Assembly (NCBI GenBank): GCA_003254885.1
Contig: QANT01003861.1
Coordinates: 1 to 64,000, forward strand
Direction: 5' to 3'
From: Purshia tridentata
Lineage: Eukaryota > Streptophyta > Magnoliopsida > Rosales > Rosaceae
Length of the DNA stretch: 64,000 nt
The position numbers and the translations under genes were made by a program. Under the pieces are notes generated by a model, which saw only the letters and a program-made list of their open reading frames with translations, was not told the DNA's origin and ran no database searches. This document shows, piece by piece, positions 12,532 through 29,200 of this stretch (its first letter is position 1; every line of letters starts with the position of its first letter).

Positions 12532-14372
12532 ATTTCCAGTGGAAAGCCTACGGGTAGCTCCCCAAATCCAAATGAATTCAGTTTCTTTAAATATCATTTT
12601 AATAAATGTATAAGAAGATAAAGTACTAATAATAATTTCAATTTCGATGGAAATTTCGATTGAATTTCGATTTCGCTAGAGTTTAGACAAAAACAACAAA
12701 AATTGCTATCAAATGATGGAAATTTTAAATGAAATTTTACAATATGCTTATTTAACATATTATCTACTACATTTATAAAAAAAATTGAAGAAACTCAACT
12801 ATATTGTAGGTTTCATGTGATATTAAGTGGATATAATGTGCGCTGGAGGTAAATTTTATTAATAAAATACTACCCTAATTAATAAATTATAATTATAATA
12901 CCTTTATAAATTATACTTCAATAATAAATCATAAATTATATAATCTATACACTAATCCTATGGTCCTTATATACTATATAATCTATANATAATCTATATT
13001 CTATATTTTTTAAGATATGATATAATATAACTTATAAGATATTAAGGTTTAAATCCTTAAGGATATTTTTAATTTTTTTTATATAAAAATGTATTAGAAT
13101 CTAGGATTTAAAAATAATACTATATAAAACTCGCTAAACCAAACCCCAAACCCCAAACCAAATCCCAAATCATTTTTTTTTTTATATTTCCAATTGCCCA
13201 AAGGCTCAACCTCAATCAACCTTAAAAAGGCTAAACCCTTTTTTTATTATTTTTTTCCTTCATTTTTCCTTCAAGCATCTCTCTGGATCTTCCACCTCCA
13301 AACGCAGTCCAGCCTTTCGTCGTTCCCTGCCGTCGAAACCCACCAAAAACCAAGCTCAGCCTCTTCTCTTCCTCCTTCCCTAGTCTCAGCTCTTTTCAAA
13401 ACTCAATCTCCTCTATTTCTCCCTTGATCTCCAAAAAAGCTAAACAAAACCCAAGAATTCCAATCCCAAACCTAGAAATTTCATCTAGGCAAAGAGTTTG
13501 GTTCAAAATTTTCCGAAATTTTTCGAAATTTCACCGAAATTCACCGAAATTTCGGTAGTTTATCCCGAAATTTTATCATATCACCACAAATTCTCTCTTA
13601 AAATTTCCCCGAAATTTTATCGAAATTTCACCGAAATTTTACCGAAAAATGGCTGAAATGATGATTTCGTATCAGAACCCTCCAAAAACGATAATTTCGG
13701 CAAAATTTTGCCGAAATTACCGAAATTACACTCTTTGCTAATAATTAATGGGGACTATGGGTGCTTTTTTTATTTTTTTGTCAAATATTATGGTGCAAAT
13801 TAGATTTAATATAAATATTTACTATTCGTAATTTAGTATTACCGTTCGTATCTTTGATATTTACTAATTACTATTTACTATTCGTAGCTTTAATATTCAC
13901 ATTTGTAGCTTTTTTTTTTTTTTTTTTTTTTTTTTGCCTCTCAAAAAAATATTATAATGGACCATTGGGTTTGGATTGATATGACAATTGACAAGCCCAA
14001 CTAAATATCGGCAAGATCCAAATAGATCTCGGTGTTACTACGACATGTCGTACCAATTTAGAAACGAAGGTCAGATCGGACGTAGGGATAAAAGGCGGTG
14101 ATGGTGAGACTGCGGTGGCCCTCGAGCTGCGTACACATGTCTTCTCGTTATTGGTTGACTCAGCCATTCAGAAGCATAGTTCCGTAGGCTTAGCATACAA
14201 CAAGCTGCAGAGAATTGGAGAGAGAAAGAGAGAGAGAGGCGAGCGAGATTTGGCCTCTGGTACTTGGGAGCTGTTTCGTTGTTCGAAAAACTGCTTCTAA
14301 AAGACTAAAACCCTCAAAATTCCCAGTGATAATAATCTCACCCGGGGTTGACAAACAGAAAGAAATACAATC
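12532..14372. other. Divergent intergenic region between Mini-RNase III and RH20
   Basis: This 1.8 kb holds the promoters of both flanking genes plus transposon debris. It contains a TTTCG-rich patch at 12637-12685, a single ambiguous base (n) at 12988, CAAACCCC-type repeats near 13140, a pyrimidine-rich stretch at 13240-13440, the TTTCGG-motif element at 13487-13740 and a T26 run at 13910-13935. The frame at 13194-13427 is low-complexity and is not called. The likely RH20 leader begins near 14200 with a GA-rich stretch. Confidence 0.6.
13487..13740. mobile_element. Putative miniature inverted-repeat transposon with CCGAAATTT arrays
   Basis: The ends form a short inverted repeat: GGCAAAGAGT on the left (about 13488) and ACTCTTTGC on the right (ending about 13738). 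Between them CCGAAATTT/AAATTTCGG motifs recur about ten times in both orientations, like the subterminal repeats of hAT or Mutator-type elements. No clear target-site duplication was found, and no transposase frame is present. A related TTTCGAT patch at 12637-12685 might be the far end of a larger 1.1 kb element enclosing this one. Confidence 0.45.
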
Positions 14373-19225
<4,853 letters not shown>

Positions 19226-20865
19226 TTAATGGTGGGGGGTTAAGAGCTTGACGTCCGTATCAACTGAGATTAGGCAGCCATATCCTCCAACATCCATACG
19301 GCAATTACATTGTATTCTGTTCGGAAAACAGGGAAACTTGGATGACCACTGACTTAGGGTGTAGAAGTACAAATACCTTATGTTCATCAGAGTTATTTTT
19401 TATAATGAAATTTTAGAGTTTGTTTGGTGATGCTTTTATTCTTTTGTTTCTTCTTTCTTAAAATATAAGAAAAAAAAGTATCGAGTTAGTTTTTTGTTTT
19501 CTTAATTACTTGGGCCACTTAAAATTGAATTGTGTAAGATGAAATATGAAAATATTTTTCTAACATTTCCACTTCTACCTAGTCTAATGAAAAGGAAAAC
19601 AAGTCTGAAAATCAATGATAATTTTATTTTTATGAAAATAGCATTAGCTGATGATTTTATCAATTTCTGAGTTGTGTAGTGGCTGCTGAGACTAACAGAG
19701 CTATAATTTGGGTGGGTTTGAGGGTAAGAAGGGTATGAAGTTATACTTGGAGTCCTGAACTTGAACTCAAACTGAGATTTGCAATTGGGATCTTAAACTC
19801 AAATTCAACTTGGTAGGTTTAGAAGAGGCTCGACTAAACTGTCATGGACTAATAAGGAATGATTGTTTTATAAGAACCCTTTAGATTAATAGAATGAAAT
19901 CTAGTTTGTTGTCTCATAGGTAAAATAAACCTAACATGCAACATTTATAAGTTATATTTTACATCTTAAGAAGATATGGAGTGAACCTGAATGGGGTAAA
20001 AAACGGGACCAGGAATAAAATGGGTTTGGATGCGGGTTTTTTTTATAAGAATTTAGTAATATAAATAGGTTATTGAATAATAAAAATTGTGATTAATCTA
20101 AGAGCTATTATAAAACTGTCCATCATAGTCCTTCAAAATTTATCCCTCATAGTAGCCATTTTGTCATAATAAATAAAATGTTAGTAATTTTGATAGAGTG
20201 AGAGAAAAAAGTGGAAGAGAGAAGAAAGACGGGTCAAATGTCAAATTTTAATTGGCATTTCCTGCCACTTAGTATGATGACGTAACAGGGAATTTCCCAC
20301 CAAATTTTTCCTACTTATATTAGAGATATAGTATATATGTGGTATAAAAAATGTAGTACACTTAAAATGTAATACTAAAATAAAAGAAAAAAAACTGGGC
20401 CATAGCCCACAGGATGTGGGGGATCAAATTAAATCCACCAAAATTGCACCGATACTGGCAAACCGGACCTGGGCCAGGACCAGACCCTTGGTCAACCTGG
20501 CCCGGCTCGTTCATAGGTTGAGTGCAATGGTGGAAAGTGTGTACGCTGTCCGTCTTAACCAGAAAGACTTCCGAGGAAGAAAGGAATTCAAGGCTTCCAT
20601 TAACAATGAGCAGCGAAGGTCCCAGACTGTACACCAACAAACCCAAGAAAGGTAATGAAATCCAAACAAACCCAAACTTCCCTACGAATCTTTTTCTGCT
20701 TTTAAAAAACAGGAAACAGCTATTTCTTACTCATCACTCCACCCAGAATCTTTTTCCTTTGCCCCCAATAATTGGTTTGTTTTTTATTTTTGGAAAGCAG
20801 CAAAGCTGAAACAGTTTCAGGATCAGCATATAAGGAAGGACTTTTCTTCACCATCATCATCAACA
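19226..20865. other. Intergenic region RH20 to small membrane-protein gene
   Basis: The first ~200 bases are the likely RH20 3' untranslated region (AATGAAATTTTAG near 19403). The rest is AT-rich. A GC-richer patch near 20460-20600 and the leader of the next gene follow; an AG at 20800 could be the acceptor of a leader intron. The frames at 20416-20655 and 20522-20809 look like leader sequence rather than genes. Confidence 0.5.
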
Positions 20866-23625
20866 ATGGAGACTCAGTCATCCTCTCAGCCACCACCTCA
20901 GCCTCCAAAAGAGTCATTTGCTCGGCGTTACAAGTTTCTATGGCCTCTTCTCTTGACTGTCAATCTGGGTGTTGGAGGTCTAACTCTTTCTCTTTTCTTA
21001 TTATTGAGTTACTTGAATCACTGTTTCTGTTTTGTTTATAGGAGGAAATACGTAGTCCAATAAAATGAGCGCAAAAAGAAATGGTTTTTTTTTTTTTCTT
21101 TTTTTTGGTGGTAACAGTTAGATACTTGGAATAGATTCTTCCCTAACAAACTGTTTGAGAATGGCTTTTTCCTAGTCCCAATATTTTTGGCTGTTCATTT
21201 GACTCTTGGTGAACTGAATCACCTTGTTTTTGTTAAATTTTTTTCCCCAGCTTTTTGTATGCATAACCCTAAGACCTTGTTATGGTTAACATATGTTTAA
21301 TAAGGGAAAAGAGGTTTAAAAGTAGTTTGGATGTGTGAATCCTGCTCTCTGATGTGGTTAAACAATTGCAAATCCCAAAAGATGCATTATCAAATGAACA
21401 ACTATTTCACAATAAACTTCAGTGGTGATGATGCCACATTATCACTTTGAGATTGTTTTCTCAGACATATGTATAATTGTTTCTTTTGCTTGTAATATAT
21501 TAAAGTATTACTGTTGATATGCTTGATATGTAATCTTTTGTTGCTAGATACCAATAAGAATTGTTTGATATGTATTTCCGTTGATGTTTGATGCTATGAC
21601 ACAACACACATACATGTTGTAGTTTGTTTCTTTTTTTCATAATAGATTAAGGTATATGATTTTTTTTTTGGTGAAAGTCAATAGGATTGACTAAAACATG
21701 TCATGTTTTGTTGGTGAATCTTGGTTTCAAGGCTACGCTTGCATCATTATGGAAGTTTTAGTAAACTCTGTTGGCTGCATGTGTGACCCTCTTTTGTGAT
21801 ATCATTTGACATCTAGTGTACTTGACATTTTCACACTTGTGTCCATGTTTTTGTGATCTTTGTGGGATTGTGGCAGTTCACATGTGTCGGAGTGCCTACT
21901 CTACACTGGTGAATTCTAATTGCAATCAAAAGGAGTAGCTGTTCTGTCAATCATCTCTAGTTGATTAAACATGTGGAGTTTTATTTTCCAAGGTTCCTAA
22001 TTCCTATAACAATGATTAATATAGTAATAAGTGGGGTGTGTTGGGATGCTGAGACTATTTGTCAATCTGTTCCCCCACAAAACATAAAAAACACAAAAAC
22101 AAAAACCTGTATCAGCCTATAAGGGAAGATCTCTATATTTGCTGGTAAGTGCCTGTGAATTGTAACTAATCAGACCTATATCAGCATAAACTTAAAATAA
22201 CTTGGGTGGCTAACTTTTTCCCCTTTTCACATTTTGTACTATATGACAAAGAGGTTGTGAGTAAGGTAGTTTGTGGTTTACTTAGTATAATGTCCTAGAG
22301 GGTTACAGGTCCGTATCAAGTTTAGCATAATAAACTCTCTTCAGTTCCATTCTGTAAAATTTTTAGTGATGACCATTCTAGTGAAGGGTCAAGTAGCAAT
22401 TTGGAAAAGTAGATGGTTGCCCATGTGGACACAACAAGGTCAAAATGATGTCAATATGGTTGCACTAGAATGTCAATACTTGAAACTCTCTGATAAGCTG
22501 CATAAACTTTAGATATGTTGGTCGGCAAACAAAAAAATCACCATTATATGAGTGATATTGAACTTCATTATATCTATATATATTAGCACTTCAAGTAACA
22601 TGATACATAAATGGCCATTGTGTAATTAAGGATACTGATAGGTAAAAAGTAAAAGTGAGGAGAAAGTTTCCGTTTGGCCTAGGTGGTACTGTATTATTGT
22701 TGTACTAGAGATCTGACTATCGATTTTTCACCCTTATGTCAACTTTCGGTGCCTTCCCTGACTTTCTATCTGGAAATTCAAGTTTTGTGGGTGTTATACT
22801 ACTTCACACTTTTGTTTTAGAAAGGAGTGGTTCAAACGTATGGAATAGTGAGGATTATGATGGACTGAATGCAACCATCTTTTTTAACTTGACCAGCATA
22901 CAGTTTATTGCTACATTGTAATCTCAGCTCACTTGAACTGGTAATCTAGAGTCTGCGTTTGCTGCTTCTGTTTGCAACAGATTAGGGTTGAAATATTTTT
23001 GTTTTATCTAAATTTGGCTTTCCCCAAAAATCAGGCTAAATCGTTACATAGAATTGCTTCACACTAACTGTTGGGGGGGAATGGACATAGGATGTGGGCC
23101 TGGCATAGTGGTTGATGGACATGTTCCAAACAAGCTTATTTAGCATTGCTAGAGAGGAAGATACCTCACTTATAGTACCATTGCTGCAGTTCCATATTTG
23201 CTTCTTTGTTGCATGATTATATTAATTAGTGAATCACATCTACCTCAAATGATTTGATTCTTGATGTAGTTATCTTAATGTTTTCTAATGGGACACTGAG
23301 ATTTACACTTACTTTTCTAGCTTACCTGTTTATACGGACGAAGAAGAAAGAAACAGGCATAGAGGAAGAAGTTACTACTACAGTTTCTACAACAGCTCAA
23401 ACAACTCCTCCTACTACTGAGAAACCCCTACCCCTGCCAACCATCACAGAGCCTGTGAAATTGCGGGAACCAATCCCAGAGGATCAACAGCGCGAACTTT
23501 ACAAGTGGATGCTGGAAGAGAAAAGAAAGGTTAAACCAAAAGATCCTGAAGAGAAGAAGCGCATTGATGAGGAAAAAGCCATTCTTAAACAGTTTATTCG
23601 GGCAAAATCTATTCCAAATATCTAA
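20866..23625 (+). CDS. Small single-pass membrane protein, At1g55160-like
   Basis: Two exons, 20866-20977 and 23321-23625, join at a phase-1 intron of 2.3 kb and give 138 residues. The first 20 or so residues are P/Q/S-rich (METQSSSQPPPQPPKES). A basic RRYK is followed by one hydrophobic span, about residues 25-45 (FLWPLLLTVNLGVGAYLFIR), then KKKE. A T/P-rich linker leads to a strongly charged C-terminus with EDQQRELYKWMLEEKRK and a predicted helix to the end (residues about 90-138). The layout suggests an N-terminal anchor with a cytosolic or matrix helix. I know of no assigned function; in Arabidopsis the gene at this syntenic place is At1g55160, annotated only as a WAS/WASL-interacting-like protein (recalled). 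The exon junction is supported by frame and by the consensus acceptor TTTTCTAG. Confidence 0.82.
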
Positions 23626-26082
23626 CTGTTACTACCCGTAAAGTCATTTCTTTTCTCTTTTCTCCTTTTGTTGGTTCACTGTATTCCCTCCTATTGTCTC
23701 TAGAGCGGATTGTGTCTGCACAGATTTAGTTGTCATCTTCATGTGAAGAAAGTTCTGAAATGTATTGTTGCTTCATGTGGTACAAGGATATTGCTCATTT
23801 GAACCAGTAAACTTGTGGTTCTTTGCAAGTCCCTTGTTGCTCTAGTAATGTTACTATAGAAGAACTATCATGTGTATCTATTCATTAATTGATGTACTCG
23901 TTTTGGAACTAGAATAATTCTGTGGTCTTGTCAATTTATACACATCAGTGTGAGATTAGGGTGAGACTCAAATTGCAAGTGCAAAAGTGGGCCAACAGAC
24001 TTGAGAAAACCAATTCACATGATCTGGAGCTGGAAAGGAAAATGAAGAAACTTTTCGATAAACACTTTCAGTATGATTGACAAAAGTGAATTTTTATTTT
24101 TTCTTTAAAATAAAGCAAAACTAGTAGATTCTGATTATGAAATTTAGGAATGGTGACAAAATACCATGACTCTTTCCTTGTCATATCTGTTTGTCTCTGG
24201 TCTCTGATGCTTAACAGCATGTTCATTGCCCATTGGAACACAAAGAAAATAGTTTTCATTTGGTGTCCAAATGCAGGCATTGGATGTAAGCATATTCTTC
24301 AAACTTTTTAAGTCGCCTAATGAAGGCACATGCACTTTCCAAAAAGGACATGGATACCTTATATATGTATTTGCAAATTGAGAGAGAGTTATTCTTCAAA
24401 CTCCAATGAAATTTCCTTTGCTGGAAATACACACATGGACCATTGCATAGTTTATAATATACTCCAAAGATCCCTAAACTCCATGGTTTTGAGAGGATAA
24501 ACAAATATATCCAAAATATTTTCTTGGATTCTGAAAGGTATAGTGGAAATTAACAAATGGAGCCAATTAAGAGCCGAACAATTTGATCTAATGATGCTAT
24601 GTGACTAAAGTATTAGTTTACATATAAAATGATGATTTGTGGCCAAAGTATTAGATTATATAAGATAATCATGACTTGGGTAGTTTGAAAAAGGATATAA
24701 AGCAAGTCTGCATAAATTAACACGGGCAACAAGCAATGGGCCATTAAAAGAAATTGGAAATCATTTGGCAACAGTTCAAGTGAGATTTTGAAACCTAAAA
24801 AGGATGGGATAACATATTTTTCCCAAAACAGGGAAGGCCTACATTTTTATTCTCTTCTTTCCTTCACATTTGAGCTTCTTTTTCTTTGTTTTTTGTTCAC
24901 TCATTACCATAAGAACAGCATTATCCATGCCCGCAAACCTTAACTCAAGTGACATTGCTCATGCCCTCGAACCCTTAGCTCAAGTGACATGAATGAAATG
25001 GGATCATAAGGTAAATCTTAAGTTTGATTCTCTTTTTCATAATAAAAGGACAACATTGCCCCATACTAGCATATACTTCATATCTTTTATCAAGAGGAGT
25101 TTACAAAAATCAACAATCTTAAGGACATCAATAGTTTAAATTTTTCAAAATTTTAGTCACAAAATAATGTGGCATGATATGCGTATATGTTAACTGTTAT
25201 ACACAAATGAGCTCATACAAATGAAATACTTTGTTGGAATTCAAAATTGAAGGTTATTTTTATGTTTGTAGCAGTATTTTGATATGAGAGAATTTTTGGT
25301 AAAGAAAGGGAAAAGCACATGTGGCCTCTAGCCATACCATATAAAATGAGAAAGGATGGATGGGAATGAAGTGACACGACACTAGAGGTTGGAATACCTT
25401 GGGTAGGGGGGAGAGAGAGAGAGAGAGAGAGAGAGGGACAAAAGTTGAGGGCAGTGAATGATGATGGAGGAGTGTGGTTGGAGTTGATGAGTCTCACATG
25501 AACGCACGAGGCCACCCAGCTGAGCCTCTGCGAGAGGGGGCCGGCTCAAGCCTCAAGCCTCAAGGCCCTCAATTCATAAGATCAATCATGGACTTGTGGG
25601 GACTTGTCTCTATTTATACATATATTTAGCAAACTTGTCATAATGCCCATAAAAGCATTTCAAGTTCTTTCTCTACTTAATTACTTATCCTATTTCTCTC
25701 AACTAAGAAGTTTTTGTTATAAATTATGAATGTGAAAAAGAATCTTTCATTGAAAATGTGACATAACAATCTAGTAATCTACTATGTAAAAGTGAGTGGT
25801 CCACTATTAATTACATCGAAAGTCTTTCAATACTTATACTTTTAAACCTGGTAAGTAAATCCAAAACCAACAGATTTTATTTGGTGAGAAATCTGTCAAG
25901 GTAACTTTTACAACTTGTATATATATGTCTATATATATATATATAGCAGCTGCCGATGAAAATCTCTTATAGGCTTATAGCTATATCATGCATATCTCCC
26001 ACATATAAATATTCTTTGTTAAACATTCTCTGTCTCTCTCTTTCTCTGCAGTCCTCTCTCTCTCTCTCTCTCTCTCTCAATC
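23626..26082. other. Intergenic region upstream of CYP90D1
   Basis: It holds the 3' untranslated region of the preceding gene, then AT-rich sequence with a (GA)12 run at 25411-25434. A near-perfect short duplication around CTCAAGTGACAT occurs near 24942 and 24978. No coding gene is seen; the frames at 24068-24504 (-) and 25213-25515 (-) have no recognisable features. The last kilobase is the probable CYP90D1 promoter. Confidence 0.55.
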
Positions 26083-26248
26083 CACACGCGTGCACATACA
26101 CATGCACATTCATGATCTTCTGCAGTCACAGAAATGTCCTCATTGCTACCATGATTGAAAGTATTATTTAAGGGCAAAAGCTAGCCAGATGTTTATTATT
26201 TTTTTTTTGGGTCAATAGCTAGCAGCTTATATATATATATATATATAT
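26054..26248. repeat. Microsatellites in CYP90D1 promoter/leader: (CT)n and (TA)n
   Basis: A CT run occupies 26054-26078 and a TA run 26229-26248. CT runs close to the start are common in plant leaders and may mark the transcription start zone. Both are likely to vary in length among individuals. Confidence 0.85.
26083..26088 (-). promoter_or_regulatory. BR-response element (BRRE) candidate, distal
   Basis: CACACG here reads CGTGTG on the minus strand, an exact match to CGTG(T/C)G, the element bound by BZR1/BES1 when they repress brassinosteroid-synthesis genes. It lies 206 bp before the CYP90D1 start codon. A six-base match alone is weak; the second site nearby and the gene identity raise its weight. 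Confidence 0.45.
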
Positions 26249-26270
26249 AGAGGAAGAGCTAGATTGCATA

Positions 26271-26276
26271 CGTGTG
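26271..26276 (+). promoter_or_regulatory. BR-response element (BRRE) candidate, proximal
   Basis: CGTGTG lies 18 bp before the CYP90D1 ATG, after the TA run, in what should be the leader or core promoter. It is an exact BRRE. Feedback repression of CYP90D1 by BZR1 is known in Arabidopsis; that this site serves it here is inference. Confidence 0.5.
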
Positions 26277-26293
26277 GGAAATTACTTTCCAAA

Positions 26294-29200
26294 ATGGACA
26301 AGTATTTGTTGATTGCAGTAATCACAACAATTTTCTTGTCCATAATGACTCTCTACAGGAAGTACAACTCCATTAGACTCATGAGATCAAAACACAGAAG
26401 AAGAAGCCCACTTCCTTTAGGCACTCTTGGGTGGCCATTTCTTGGTGAGACCATCGAGTTTGTGTCTTGTGCTTACTCTGACTGCCCTGAGAGCTTCATG
26501 GATAAACGTCGCCACTTGTAAGTACAAGTACATCACATAAGTAGTAAAAACAATTTGTACATGTGTGTGTATATATACCAATATACCTTCTCTGTTTCTC
26601 ATGCCGCATATAACATGTATTACTTTCATATAAAACATGCTTATGCATACTATTACTCTATGTTTTTTGCATTAATGATTGTCAGAATATTTTCTTAATT
26701 TCACTGTAACTTATGATTAACTCGAATTAGTGAACAAATGCTTAATTGGTTTGTGCGTATGTGTGTGTGTAACAATTGACAAACCCAATAAGCATTCTTG
26801 ATCAGTAACGATTCCGCTAATTTGCTTTATTTCCAATGATTTAGATCAATATATATTTGATAAAACTCCCACATATTTATATATATATGGCATGCCTGTA
26901 ACAATCATTTGGGGTGTTTGTAGGTATGGAAAGGTGTTTAAGTCGCACATATTTGGAAGTCCAACTATTGTTTCAACAGATGCAGAAGTGAGTAAATTTG
27001 TTCTGCAAAGTGATGCAAAGGCTTTTGTGCCATCTTACCCAAAATCTCTCACAGAGTTGATGGGGAAGTCCTCTATATTGCTTATCAATGGAAGCTTGCA
27101 GAGAAGAATCCATGGACTCATTGGATCCTTCTTTAAGTCTCCACATCTCAAAGCTCAAATCACCAGAGACATGCAGAAGTACGTCCAAGAATCAATGGCA
27201 AGTTGGAGAGATGACCATCCCATTTTCATACAAGATGAAACCAAAAATGTTAGTTTCCTCTCTCTCTCTCTCTCCCCCAGGTCTAGGGGGAGAGAATTAT
27301 CCTTGAAGTTTGAAAATTATTATTTTGATAATTTAAGTTTAAGATGACTTTTTGAGAAGAGTTCCAATAGACAGAATATAAAACTAAAGATGCTATCTCT
27401 CTAGATCTATCTCTGGCTTCTTTTCTATTTAAAAATGTTCTTTTTTTTTTTGGGATAAAGTAAGTGTTCCATTAAAGTTTAAAACACTTGGTTAAAGTTA
27501 AACAAGTCTCTCTCTCTGGTGATCAAAGGTATCATTGATGTTTGAATGTATCTCTGGCTTCTACTTAGGTTTGAATAAATATGATTTTCTAGAAAGTAAG
27601 CAAACCAGTTGTGAATGGGTTTCATAATAATTTTGCCTGAATCATATTGTCTGCAGAATTAAATTCAGAATTATTATGCTTTACAGTCCTTTTTAAAAGT
27701 TACTAAGACATGTCCTTTATGTCCTTTTTGTCCCTAGATCGCCTTCCAAGTACTTGTCAAGGCATTGATTAGTTTGGATCCTGGTGAAGAAATGGAGTTC
27801 CTAAAGAAACAGTTCCAAGAATTCATTGCCGGCCTCATGTCTATACCCATAAACATTCCCGGAAGTAGACTTTACAGATCATTACAGGCAAGTTAATTAG
27901 CATTGACTATTAGTTAAAGGGTGATTCTCGCATTCACACCCGGGTTATCCACACATGATCAAGACAAGATCCTATACCGGAATCCTTTGTGTCAATCCTC
28001 TACAAGAAGCTTTTCATGCGGAAAGGATTTCCGTATGTGATCCCGTCAATACAAGTTTCCAGTATATAATTGACATAATGGAGTCCGTTATAGAATCCCA
28101 TCTAGACCAAATGTGGATGCAAGAATCCTGAATTAATTAAATTTGTTAGTTTATAATATTCTTGTAGTGATACTCCGAATCCTAATTTCAGGCTAAGAAG
28201 AAAATGGTCAAGCTAGTACAGAAAATATTACAAACTAGAAAAGACGGTGGCATCTGCAAGGTTCCTAAAGATGTGGTAGATGTCTTGCTCAATGACACAA
28301 GTGAGCAATTAACAGATGATCTGATAGCAGATAACATGATTGATATGATGATCCCAGGGGAGGATTCAGTACCAGTTCTTATGACTCTTGCAATTAAATA
28401 CCTTTCAGATTCCCCCACTGCTCTGCAACAATTAACGGTATGCAAAACTTTCTTTATATGGTAGAGTTATAATCAAAATCATTTCACTAGTGCTTTTCAA
28501 ATAGTATGCCAAATTAATTGCCATGAGTCATCATAGTGGTACTTACTATAACTTAGTTGAGTTGATCAGCCGCATGAATACTATTAACTAAACCAGCCCA
28601 CTATTTCTGGACTTGAACTTTTTGGAACTTTGTGGCATTCAATTTCAACTCTTTGACTACTTTATCTGTGCCATTTTTGTTTTTCTTGTCCTTTTAGTAC
28701 TATTACCTTCTCACTTGTGGCTGTCCTAGTAGTCTCATAGGTAATAGGCTTCTTGGGGCAAGTGGTAACTAAGATACATGTAGCTGCGACTTGGGTTTGT
28801 CCACAATATAGTAGGTGTCCTCAATTCATCATGAGGTTAAGGAGCACATGTCACATGAATATTATACAGGGTCTCTATCATCAATGAAGTAATAGATATA
28901 TTGGAATAATTAAGATTTTCCCCTTCCCCCAAAGAAAAAATAGTAGTTCTTCTATTTGAGTGAAAAACAAGAAGTTTCCTAAAAAGCCAATATTGTTTGA
29001 TGATCCAAAATTAGATGTTTTGTCTCTTGATCTGTGGGCTTTTCATAATTGAACTCTTGATGAACTCAGGAGGAGAACATGAAGTTAAAAACACTCAAAA
29101 ATCAGCTTGGGGAGTCATTGTGTTGGAGTGATTACTTATCCTTACCATTTACACAAAATGTAAGTGAATTAACTATACAGGTTAATTAGAACCAGAAATA

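Noticed and set aside
13140-13172. CCAAACCCCAAACCCCAAACC as interstitial telomere repeat
   Set aside because: The plant telomere unit is CCCTAAA; here the T is missing and the period is irregular, so it is simple C/A-rich sequence.
13194-13427. 77-codon frame rich in S, P and F
   Set aside because: Pyrimidine-rich spacer with no codon bias; inside a transposon-scarred promoter region.
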